Shown here: positions 49,101-59,477 of the stretch, piece after piece
Layout: each line of letters begins with the position of its first letter
How positions within the stretch are numbered: the first letter of the stretch is position 1
Assembly: GCF_004027225.2 (NCBI RefSeq)
Contig: NC_044283.2
Span: 13,782,992 to 13,846,991, forward strand
Direction of reading: 5' to 3'
DNA length: 64,000 nt
Origin: Strigops habroptila
Taxonomy: Eukaryota; Chordata; Aves; Psittaciformes; Psittacidae
The notes under the pieces: model-generated
Seen by the model: the letters and a program-made list of their open reading frames with translations, nothing else
Told to the model about the DNA's origin: nothing
Databases searched by the model: none
Made by a program: the position numbers and the translations under genes

Positions 49101-52100
49101 ACTAATTTAATTTCTAAGCATATCACAGGATACTTTTGAGGGCTAAATTCTTGTGCACGTATATCCTTTCTATGTGTAAATTCAGGCTTTACAACCTGAA
49201 ATTTCTCGGCTGTAAAATTCACATGGGTTCAAAAAAAAAAAAAAGAAATAATCAAAAAATGCTCTTCTGGAGTTGAAGTTACATGGTTTTAATTTTAGTT
49301 CAAGTTACATATTTAACTCAGAAATTTCAGACTGAAATGAGCAGCTTGGCTAAAGACAATTCACTTGTTTCTGTAGTTAGGACTTGGTAGACAAGTTCAA
49401 TTCAATCTGTCTATCCTGATGCTCTGTTGTGGTTAGGGGTGGAGGCCTGATAGTTCAAAAGGGAAAAAACCTTATAACCTGGTTATAAAATACTTGCACA
49501 CCTTTCTTATAACAAACAAATGTGAATTTTCCTTCTAGAAGCATTTGGGTATGCTTATCAGTGGCTGCACAGTAGCAAACACAGCCAGTGACTCCTGTAA
49601 AATATTCTAGCTGCTTGTTTGTCATGAGGCTTTAGGTCTATATTGTATGGTGATACTCCATAGCTGATTGTTTACCACATGAATTCCTCCGAGTCCCTGT
49701 CAACAGATTTGTAGGAAAGAAGGAAAGAAAAAGCCACTCAACTAAGATGCCTAGTTATAGCTAGGTCATTTAATGTACTTTCTGCTATCATTAAGTCATT
49801 CAAAAAGAACAGAAAGTTTTTCCTAGCAGTTGTAGTTACATGGAAATGAGCATTTGATCAACCTTCATTTTTTTGCTTTCTGTAGAGAAAAGCATTGAAA
49901 TTTAAGCAGTAACTGATCTCTTCTATCTTTTTCTCTGGGGGGTGAAATTCTGTTTTGATTGAAACAATCTTAATTTCACATTCTTGTAATATCTACTCTC
50001 CATGTTTTGCACCTTCTTCGCTTTAGCTCTGAAAACAAACCAAAGAAATTAATCCTTTTTTCCCTGCTGATCTGCATGCGGTATTCTTCATTGCATTCAG
50101 TGACCCTGAGCTGACAAGGTTTCCAGCTACTGTGAACTCAAGTGTGGAAGAAACAGTGTATTAACAATGCTGAACAAAGCAAACAAGAGTTCTAATTTAA
50201 ATTTTACATCACCCAATGTTGCTGAATTTATCATCTACTTGGCTTAAAACAATGAAAACTTGAATGTTAGCCTGAGCAATCAAAGAAAAAATTAAAAAGT
50301 GATTTAATAGATGCCTCTTACCTCAGACAAATCTCATGTCTTTGAAACGCAGGATGAAATTATAGCAGAGAACATTCCTAATTATTTGTCATCTGAACAC
50401 TGCAAGATTTGTTTTCTACAGAATATATGTCAGATTCTCTTATGTTTTACACTAAATGAGGCCTCTTGATATGTGCCATTAAATTAATAAATATATACAT
50501 ACTGCACCTATGCAAGCAATGAACTAACACATACCTGCCTTTCCAAGGCAGGCTGTGCATAATGCTCTTTCACATAATGCACAGCCTGTGCTCCTTTGGG
50601 CAGAAGTCCCTTTGGGGCAACAACTACTCTATGAGCAAATGTTGTATTTTATGCTATCTCTTTACTGACTTTTGTTTTCTTATTTCCTCCCACTTTCTTA
50701 ATTCTAATGTCTGAACAGGTCTTCAAAACTTATGTTTTTTTAAGTTTTGAAGAATACTTTCACCTCTGCTGTTAGATTTTACTGCATTTATCCCAGAATG
50801 GGAAATTGAACATGACATTAGATGAGAGTAAGGTGCTAATTTCAATTTGTTTGATTTAAGTTGAATCCTCCATGATATCTTCTAGTCTTTACATCTGGGG
50901 TTTTCCAGTCATCACACCTCCTTTTGATAAACACATCACTAGGGGGGTGAATGAACATTTGAGTGCTGGGTGACATACACACCCTACATTAATAGTCACA
51001 TTTGGTGGTAAAATGGACTTACAGTTACTCTAATTACTGAAAAAGAACCCAAAGTTCTTCACACTTTCCAGCCATTTCTGAAACACCAAACACCAGGCGG
51101 GTTTCTCAGAGAAACCTTTTGGACCATTTCTCTCCTAATAGTTCACCTATTGTCAAGCTCAGTATCCTAGGAGCTATTCTGAGTAAATAGGACTTCCAAT
51201 TGCACCCTAACATCCCTGAATAATGTTGGTGGTGTTCTCCTTGCATTTATCAGCACTTGAAACTGGTTTTGTGTCAGCAACAATCTCTATCCTGAGGTCT
51301 CCATTATGTTCCCACAAACAGACATTCCCAGTTTATGCTTCTTTCTCCTTTACTTGCTAACTCAGTACTGTTATTTCTCTCTTTTATTGTCCACATGAGC
51401 TTTCTGCACTATCTTTGAGTGCAACTGCTGTGTTCTTAATGTGTTTGTCTCAGACTGATAGTACAAACTTTCCTCTTGCTTCTTGGGTATCCATTTTTTG
51501 TTTTATTCATCAAGTCTGGCATCCTTTCACTTATCTCTCTCCCTCAATAAAATTTCATATATTCAATAAATTATTTAAGCTGTGCCCTGCAGTAATCATA
51601 CTGCTGTCCACCTCTGGTAGCTTTATTTCCTTTGTCATTGAAATAAAAGCCTCTCTAGATACAGAAGCAAAATCTGTTTTGGTGAGTCGTACTGAACCAC
51701 TGACTTTGCATACAAGAAATCTCGGGTTCTTCATGCCAGAGAGGTTCTAAGTGAATGTCACAGGAAAACATGAGTTATTTCATATGCCTGGAGATGGAGC
51801 TACCTTGGTTAAATCATCAGAGGATTTAAACATTAGTGTTTCTGTCTACAGTGCACTTTCCTTTTTGAGTTTCACACATGCTCATAGGTGTAATGACATT
51901 TCTCTGTATTCATTTCATTTAGGTCTACTTTCTGTGGTGTCATGCAAAGGATATTATCCAGTCTTTCAAAACACTTGAAAGGTAAAGTGAACCTGATCCT
52001 TACATGGAATGCTAATAGTTGTAGGTCTGCTTCAACACCTACAGTTTTACTGTATGAGGGACAGTGAAAGTTTACAGAGATTAATTCTCCTCTTGACTAT

Positions 52101-55100
52101 GTTAACCAGAAAGAAATAGAACACTTAAATAGAAAGTAACTCCATTTACCCTTATAATCTGTGCTTATATTTTATAGCATACAATAGTCACAGAATACAT
52201 ACGTTTTTCTCATACGAGAGGGAAATGGGCAATGTATGATACCACAGTGTCATTTGGATTTTTTTGAAGGAAGGAAGCATCATGTATGTGTCTTGGGACT
52301 ATGCACTATACTATGTTTTCTTTATTTAGCTACTGAAAGGGAATCTGCAACAGCAATCTGCAGTCAGTGCAATATATCTGAGGTATTTTTTATTGATTTT
52401 TGTGGATATCACCTTTTGGAACTAGAACATAGAATCATAGAAAAGTTTGGGTTTGAAGTGACCTTCAAAAGTCATCTAGAGCAACCCCCCCTGCAATGAG
52501 CAGGAGAATTTTCAACTAGATCAGGTTGCTCAGAGTCCTGTCCAATCTGATGTTGAATGTTTCCAGGGATGGGCCATCTACCACCTCGCTGAGCAACATG
52601 TTCCAGTGTTACATTACCCTCATTGTAAAAAAATTATTCCTTATATCTAGTCTAAATCTCCCCTCTTTTAGTTTAAAACCATTACCCCTTGGCCTATTGC
52701 AACGGGCCCTGCTAAAAACTGTCCCCATCTTTCGTCTAAGCCCACTTTAGGTACTGGAAGACTGCTCTAAGATCTTCCTGGAGCCTTCTCTTCTCCATGC
52801 CAAACACGCCCAACTCTCTCAGCCTTTCCTCCTAGCAGAGGTGTTCCATTGCTCTGGTTATTTCTGTGACCCTCCTGTGGACCCACTCATGTCTTTCCTA
52901 TACTGAAAACCCCAGAGCTGTACATGATGCTTCAGGTGGGGTTTCACCAGAAGAGAACAGAGGGTCAGAATCACCTCCCTTCACCCGCTGGTCATGCTTT
53001 TGATGCAGCTCAGGATATGGTTGGCTTTCTGGGCTGTGAGCGCACACTGCCCGCTAATGTCCAGCTTTTCATCCACCAGTACCCCCACGTCCTTCTCCAC
53101 AGGACTGCTCTCAATCCCTTCATCCCCCACCCTTTATTGATACTCAGGGTTGCCCTGACCCAGGGGCAGGACCTTGCACTTGGCCTCGTTGGACCTCATG
53201 AAGTTCACATGGGCCCACTTCTCAAGCTTGTTCAGGTCCCTCTGTATGGCATCCCATCCCCCAGGCATGTCAAGCATAACACTTGTGGTAGATGCAACTG
53301 TGCAAATGCACTGGGAAACACAACCTCCCTGCTGGTATCCTATGTACTCAAATCAGTAAGGGCTGTGCATGTTTCTGACACCTGAACTTGGTTCTTGCAG
53401 GGTGACTGATGTGTCCCCTGAAAGAGCTGAATACATAAATTTCTTATAGAACTGAAGACTAGTCCTTGAGGCAGCAGAGCCAGCTCTGATGTATTTTTTG
53501 GTTTTGTGAGAAGGTGGATTAATGTAGATTAATAAGCAAACAGCAATTTTAAAAATACTTACCTCAAATTGTCAATGGGCTACCAGGTTCTATAGGAAGT
53601 AAAATAAATTTACTTAGAAAAGTCATCTGTGGGGAAGGTTCTCCATTGCTCTTTTAGGCAAGTGTTCAAGCCCCATTCCAACGAGGAGAGTGATTGCAGA
53701 AGGCTTTGCAATGTAAGCTGGTGAAATCAGCTTGGTTGATAAGTAGATTTTAAAAATCTCTAACTGCAAGTTTATCGCTGAGAACAGTGCAGTGATAAAG
53801 AATTGTTCTTGGTGAAGAAACATTATCAGCCTCCGGTGCAGGAGAACAATGCCTGGCAGAATGGTAGGTGATAGAATTGTGCCTAGGAAAGAGGTACGAT
53901 GGCCTTGTACAAAAGGGGAGTGATGAGTGCTGGGCAACAGAGAACTATTGTGTGGATTTTGTTAGGAAGTTCAGAATCATTAACCCACTTCTTTCTCCAA
54001 TGCTATTCTGTTTCACAAAGCCTGAATGGGCTTGTCAGAGACCAGGAGTCTCAAAAATGCATGGAGACCTACCTCACTGTACCAGTCCTTTGAATGGAAT
54101 AAAGCCCTCTGTTAGCTTCTGCTCTCTCCAGGAGGCAAAAATGCATGGACCAGAAGTTAGAGAAGGAGGTATCTGTGAAGAAAGACCAGCCACAGTGAGT
54201 ATGAAGAAGCACCGCAGAAGGCTGTGAGATATGGCTTGCAAAACATTAACCCTGCTCAGACTGTTCAATCCCTGTCATTAACATGAAGCTTGTCCAGCCC
54301 AAAGAACAAAACCCATAACATAAGAAAGCATAGCAATTAGTAACAGCATCCTATTAATGTTTTAATATGTTAGGCCATTATATTTCTGTAAATTTTGGAA
54401 TTCTAACATTCGTTGTGCTCCGTTACAGAACATCTTTAGAGATCGGTTATGATTTCTTTTTCTACTGACCTGACAAATAAATAGTGCCATGTAGCCTGTC
54501 TACAGAAAGTTAATCCATTTAATTTAACCTATATGAAGGTACGCTCTGTGTAGATTCCTTCAATAATTACCTTATTTTGTAGGTTTGGAGTTATCCATTC
54601 TGTGTTCACAAATTTACTCCTGTGGACAAATGGAGTGTTAACAGAGTCAAAACATCAACTGAATGAACATAAGGAAAGGCTAATCACTCTTGGTTTTGGG
54701 AACATAACAATAAGTAAGTGAAATGGTTGGTACATTTTGGAATTCCTGCTCTAACACACTCTTGTACAAAATACTGTGTCACTGTAGGATGGAGCTGGGT
54801 CATTCATGACTGTGTCAGCATAGTCATTCCTGGACAAATGGTAGTGAGCTGATAGTCAGTTCAGATCATAACTAAAATGTTATATGATCATTATCGTTAT
54901 CACGTATGTGATCCAGGTTGGAAGGGACCTCTGAAGGTGATCTAGTCCAACCCCTTGCCAGGGCAGGGTCATCTAGAGCAGGTACACAGGCACGTGTCTA
55001 GGTGGGCTTCGAATATCTCCACAGAGGGAGACTCCACAACCTCCCTGGGCAGCCTGTTCCAGTGCTCTGCCACCCTCATCGTAAAGTTCTTCCTCATGTT

Positions 55101-57850
55101 GAGGTGAAACTTCTTGTGTTTAAGTCTATGGCCATAATCTTGGTGCATTACTAGAGAGCAGGTAAATCAGAAGTTAGTGGCTCTTCTTGATATTTTTACT
55201 TGTTAAATAGAAGCAGTTGCCTTATATTACATCCTATTATTCTGCTACCAGAATCATTACGCAATTATGAACAGTCAGAAATAGCATCTGAAAGAAGGGG
55301 GAATGAAGCAGCAATCTGCAAGACAAGTCTGGCATTAACATACCAGGCACTGCAAAAGCAGTTTTTTGTCATGTCTTAACACTGTGTTTGGGACAAAACA
55401 ATGCCAACTTTCTCATTTCCTCTTCTCTTCTAAAATTATAGAAAACAAATAAAAAACTTCCAGGCACAAATCTAAGATCAGTGCCTATAAGTGTGTTCTT
55501 CAGCATATATATTTACACATTTATAAATAAATACATTGTGAAAATAAGTTGGGGTTTTTTGGTTGGTTTTTTTTTGCACCACTGTGGAATTTTCTGACCT
55601 TATTTGCTTAGTTTATAAATGCACATTAAATGTATGTATTTTGCAAATATGAGCAATTGTTCATTGAGATGCCTTAGGGGTTTACAATGCAAATGACTGC
55701 ACAGCAGAGAGAACATGATGTCGTAATTCCTCTAGTTCTTCTCAAAAGGAGAAGGCTGATTTTTAATATATCTTTTTTAACCTTAAAACTGTACTGGGAC
55801 ATTAAGTAAAAGTATCTGTGGTTACTTCACCTCTTTCCTGCACATATACAACATTTTAATAAAGTGCTTTTGGCATTAGAAACCACACTATGTAAATAAC
55901 TGATAAAAATGAGAGTAGAATTGAGCCCTTTCCGTGTTAAGTTTGTCCTTGATCTGATCCATGGATCTCTGGGCTTCTATAAAAGCCTTCTAAGCTGAAG
56001 GGCTGAGAACTCAAAGCCTTTGGGATCTGGTTTTTAGTGTCATAAAAAAGCATTTTTACAAAGACCCTGCTGAAGTTTGGTGCACTTTGGTGCAGCATTT
56101 GTTCAAGATATGATTATTGCTCAAGGCCTGAGCAGTGAAGTCAGAATTATACTTCAGTGAACCTGTAAAGGTTTTGTTAGATTAATGAATTTAATGGCAA
56201 GACCTTTTCTTAGGTGGTTAACTATGTCACGTAATGTGTTGTTTGACTGAAATATTACCTTTTATGTTTTGTTATTTTATTTATATTTTATCTATTTGCT
56301 TTAAACGATAAATCTTTATAATGCACGTAACTAATCTCTTCATCTCCTTTAGTTTTAGATGATCATGCACCTCAATGCAATTGCACAACAACAACTCTCT
56401 GCTCTATATTTTCTCAAGGAATATATTACCTATATCCCTTTAATATAGAGTACCACATCCTAGCATCCACAATGCTCTATGTCCTGTGGAAGAACATTGG
56501 CCGCAAAGTCGAGCACCACCAGCAACACAAAACTCTATTCAAATTCCATGGCATAACTGTTGGAATGATTTTTGGACTAATTGTCTTAACTAGCACTATA
56601 GCCATAGTTGTTGTGTACTTAATCCAGATTGGACGTTCGAAAATCAAAAGCGAGTTAGCACTGACTATGTTTTATTTGCATGCAATCTTTGTGCTGGCTC
56701 TCATGTGTACAGCTGGAATTGTCGCCCTTCTCATCTACAGACTGGAAGACAGATCATTGGATAATTCAAAAAATCCTGCTCGAAAACTTGATGCAGAGCT
56801 GCTGGTGGGCACAGCTGCAGGGTCCTGGCTCCTCTCCTGGGGCTCGATCCTCGCCATTATCTGTGCCCAAGCGCACCCAAAATACACGTGGTATAACCTG
56901 CCCTACTCCATCCTGGTTATTATTGAGAAATATATTCAGAACCTCTTTATCATTGAATCCATACATCGTGAACAGGAAAAGGTGAATGATGATATTAAAA
57001 CTCTTCGAATAGTGACTATATCTCGGGGGAACACTTTATCACTTACCCCCTCGTACAAAGAGATTTACAGTGACAGAGCTGCTCATGACGATGGAGAGGT
57101 ACCCTGCTTGTTTAAAGGCAGTATCTGTGGGAGAGAAAATGGTAGTGGTGGAGCCAAGGAAGAAACAAGTCAGGAAAATAGTTCGGTCATGCATTCAGCT
57201 TCAGATTTCTCCTTTTGCAGTAGAAACTCAGTTACTAACCACAAGAGGAGAATTCTGAAGAACATCGCTGCATTTTTATTCCTCTGCAACCTTTCGGTAA
57301 GACATTTTGAACATAATTCACAAGTTAATAGCCAAGAGCTTCCCAACCTTTCAAGTCTGATAAGTATATTAAAATTACAGGGCTCTATAGTTTGCAGCAA
57401 GTAAATTTTACTACTTCTTCTGGAAGAATAAGTGAATATGCCTTTGGGGAACAGTTTATTTAAATATGGAATCTGGGAGCCTAGGCTTGCTTTAGTTGTA
57501 GTTCAAAAAGTATAGCAGCATTTTAAGCTGAAACCTCTTCAGTGTGCCCCAGTATCAACAGGGAGGATTTTCTTAGGGATTTCTGAAATCAATTTGCAGT
57601 TCGATGGGGTCACAGTCATTATGGGCTATTGACTTGTATTGCTGGTGATTAATATTGGCCTTGCGTTCTTTCCCTGCAGCTGTGGATACCACCGGCATTT
57701 GGGTGCCGACCGGAATATGACAATGGACTAGAAGAAATAGTTTTTGGCTTTGAACCCTGGATAATTGTTGTGAACCTTGCAATGCCTTTCTCTATTTTCT
57801 ATCGGATGCATTCAGCTGCCTCACTCTTTGAGGTCAATTGTAAGACATAG
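42869..57850 (+). CDS. OTOP1: OTOP1, otopetrin-1 proton channel
   Basis: Proton-selective plasma-membrane channel: the acid sensor of sour taste cells and a factor needed for otoconia/otolith formation in the inner ear. Coding exons: 42869-43154, 48878-49014, 51923-51981, 54583-54713, 56353-57296 and 57680-57850. They total 1728 nt, or 575 residues (human 612). Twelve membrane segments can be placed, roughly at 28-48, 53-73, 98-117, 129-148, 162-180, 235-252, 272-296, 309-332, 355-376, 383-406, 506-523 and 545-570. This gives the two six-helix halves of the family. Conserved blocks are [49 protein letters not shown] and [24 protein letters not shown] sequons occur at N201 and N214 in the loop before helix 6. 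A long hydrophilic loop (about 407-500) before helix 11 is the most diverged part. No frame disruption is seen. Confidence 0.96.
44221..44236. promoter_or_regulatory. Perfect 16-bp palindrome with paired SOX-like cores
   Basis: CAATTGTTAACAATTG is its own reverse complement and contains two inverted ACAAT/ATTGT cores. Any regulatory role is inference. Confidence 0.35.
46661..46683 (+). repeat. (CTTGC)n microsatellite
   Basis: Four complete CTTGC units plus CTT, followed by a pyrimidine-rich tail, in OTOP1 intron 1. Confidence 0.85.
47138..47222 (-). repeat. Short CR1 3'-end fragment in OTOP1 intron 1
   Basis: Diverged complement of a CR1 3' end: atcataaaatgatttaggta, then ggaagggacttctcaagg- and aacaccttgcccagagc-type text. 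Confidence 0.75.
48878..49014 (+). CDS. OTOP1: OTOP1 exon 2 (helix 3 and start of helix 4)
   Basis: Acceptor TTCATTTGTAG, donor ACAG|GTAAAA. It completes Cys96, then [20 protein letters not shown] and onward to THAVHTILQ. Confidence 0.95.
49015..51922 (+). other. OTOP1 intron 2
   Basis: About 2.9 kb of intron, with a 15-bp inverted repeat at 50550-50587. No additional exon was recognised. Confidence 0.75.
50550..50587. repeat. 15-bp inverted repeat
   Basis: Arms 50550-50564 and 50573-50587 pair at 14 of 15 positions around an 8-nt loop. A small second hairpin (50536-50550) abuts the left arm. Confidence 0.85.
51923..51981 (+). CDS. OTOP1: OTOP1 exon 3 (59 nt)
   Basis: Acceptor TTTCATTTAG, donor GAAAG|GTAAAG. 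It reads [19 protein letters not shown] and two bases of Arg161; nearly identical to the human exon. Confidence 0.95.
52430..53300 (-). repeat. Long CR1 LINE fragment in OTOP1 intron 3
   Basis: The longest CR1 here, about 870 bp. It starts with the 3'-end complement agaatcatagaaaagtttgg and extends through the trailer into the C-terminal reverse-transcriptase coding part (complement text such as ggttggctttctgggctg and caccagtacccccacgtcc). No intact reading frame remains. Confidence 0.92.
53301..54582 (+). other. Rest of OTOP1 intron 3
   Basis: Intronic DNA. The open frames at 53623-54227 lie on both strands, overlap each other and show no domain. Confidence 0.65.
54583..54713 (+). CDS. OTOP1: OTOP1 exon 4 (helix 5 and following loop)
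   Basis: Acceptor TTATTTTGTAG, donor ATAA|GTAAGT. It reads [20 protein letters not shown], then [20 protein letters not shown] and a NIT sequon. Confidence 0.95.
54714..56352 (+). other. OTOP1 intron 4
   Basis: About 1.6 kb with one CR1 fragment. The rest is AT-rich with nothing recognised. Confidence 0.75.
54890..55140 (-). repeat. CR1 LINE fragment in OTOP1 intron 4
   Basis: Complement of CR1: tccaggttggaagggacctc, gatctagtccaaccccttgc, cagcctgttccagtgctctg, and a cctcatgttgaggtgaaac-type end. Confidence 0.88.
56353..57296 (+). CDS. OTOP1: OTOP1 exon 5 (helices 6-10, long loop, part of helix 11)
   Basis: Acceptor CATCTCCTTTAG, donor TTTCG|GTAAGA. 944 nt. It carries the conserved [29 protein letters not shown] and [20 protein letters not shown] blocks and ends [10 protein letters not shown]. 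Reading past the donor gives an unrelated tail to 57404. Confidence 0.95.
57680..57850 (+). CDS. OTOP1: OTOP1 exon 6 (helix 12 and C-terminus)
   Basis: Acceptor TTTCCCTGCAG. It reads [56 protein letters not shown] and stop TAG. Almost identical to the mammalian C-terminus. Confidence 0.96.
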   Translation: MWIPPAFGCRPEYDNGLEEIVFGFEPWIIVVNLAMPFSIFYRMHSAASLFEVNCKT

Positions 57851-58600
57851 ATCATATATGGTCCCTCAGTGAACAATTGATTGAATAATTAATTAAAGAA
57901 GTAACAGCTGAATGGGTGGATGAATGAATGAGTGAACATAGCAACAGCTGCTCAATACATGGAAGATTCAATAATTGTTTTAAAAAGAAGGGACCGTAGC
58001 TAATAGCATGTAATTATTTTTTCCTTCCACGTATTTTGTTATATATGTGGTGTTATTGTATAGGTAAACTTTTCAGAATCATATTAGTGTTAATATCGTT
58101 GACTCTATGTAGTAAAGTTAATTCAATCTCATTAATCTTTGTTTTAGTCATCTGGGATTTCTCCTCTATATAATTTGTATTGCTTTGTTTTCATTCATTG
58201 TGGCTTGGGGTTTAAAAAAACCCATCTGTATTATTTAGGAGGCAAAATCCTAGGAACAGCTAAACCGAGTGATGTTCCTGGATCACAGAGATATTATGGA
58301 GACTGCAACTCTTAATTCCTAGCTATGCTTTTATAGTAAAACCTGAAAATATTTGTTATTTAGTTGGGATGTGGAAATTCATTTAAACTTCCTGAATACT
58401 GATTTAAAAAAAAATAAAAATGAATATATAGTTACTATTCTCTTAACTGTATAGCAAGAAACCCAGATGAAGTAACATGTATGGTTAGGTATCATGCTGT
58501 ATATAATTTCTTCTGATAAAATATATTTCTATTAATGCATCCCCCTTGTCTTGTATTTACTATACAACATAACTGAGAAATAAAGTTAATTCTTTTATGT
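57851..58600 (+). other. OTOP1: OTOP1 3' UTR with poly(A) signal
   Basis: AT-rich sequence after the stop; AATAAA at 58579-58584 is the best transcript end seen. Other A/T-rich near matches occur earlier. Confidence 0.5.
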
Positions 58601-59254
58601 AATTCTTTATTCACACATTCTTGAAATGCTTTAAGAGAGAACACTTGTCTTACAGTTTATGTTTAGTTATGTATGTTTCATTGCCAGAATGGTGTATACG
58701 CCCTGCACAATTTTTTTATGAGCTGTTAATGGCTTTGTAGTTCAGTGTCCTGGTTGGAAGATAATCATATGTCTTCATACAGGGATGCTGTAAAGCATAG
58801 CTAAAGCCTCTAGAATTTTGGAGGGCCCTTGGCTGAGGGTTTTAGAAGTGTGGTTTATAAGTGTGGTTTACAAGCTGTTAGAACATAATCTCAAATGCCT
58901 AGGATATTTAGTTGCCTGACTTCTCACAGAAAGCAAGGAAAAGCTGGGTGCCTGAATAGTCTTAGGATCTGCACCTGTGAGATGGAAAGACTGGAACAAT
59001 GACCAGAATACGAACAGGGAGCTACAGATCAATTACTGGATAACCCTTGATAACTCATTAAAGATCTAGTCCTAAGCCTGGTGGGTGAAGGGCTGCAAAA
59101 TTTCTGCCCCTAGTTCCTAAAGGACGGTTAAACAGTTGCCACCACCATCTGCCTGAAAGCAGTCATATATCTGCACGGGAGAGGTCTGCTTCTGAGACAG
59201 GTTTCAGCAGCCTTGTCTGCTCTTAAGCAGCAGAACAAGAACTTTGGCTTTGTA

Positions 59255-59268
59255 CCACTAGGTGGCAA
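59255..59268 (+). promoter_or_regulatory. CTCF-like core motif
   Basis: CCACTAGGTGGCAA fits the vertebrate CTCF core CCASYAGRKGGCRS at 13 of 14 positions. Occupancy is inferred, not shown. Confidence 0.45.
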
Positions 59269-59433
59269 CCACAGACCATTGGATAAATTACCTGATCACT
59301 ACTAGGGCACGCTTCATATCGTAGTTAATCTTTTCTATTTGGTGGTACACACAGGAATTTTTTTGCTACCTTCTTTACCTTTTGCAAAAGCCAGATCAAG
59401 TAAAGCAACTTCCATCTGAAGTCTCAGGTGAAG

Positions 59434-59477
59434 TCTGAATTAGATAAACCATCTATCTGAATTAGACAAACCAACCT
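59434..59477. repeat. 22-bp tandem duplication
   Basis: Two adjacent copies of a unit starting tctgaattaga, differing at a few positions. Confidence 0.75.

Noticed and set aside
52924-53385. 153-codon open frame
   Set aside because: Lies antisense over the long CR1 fragment; the translation has no host-protein character.
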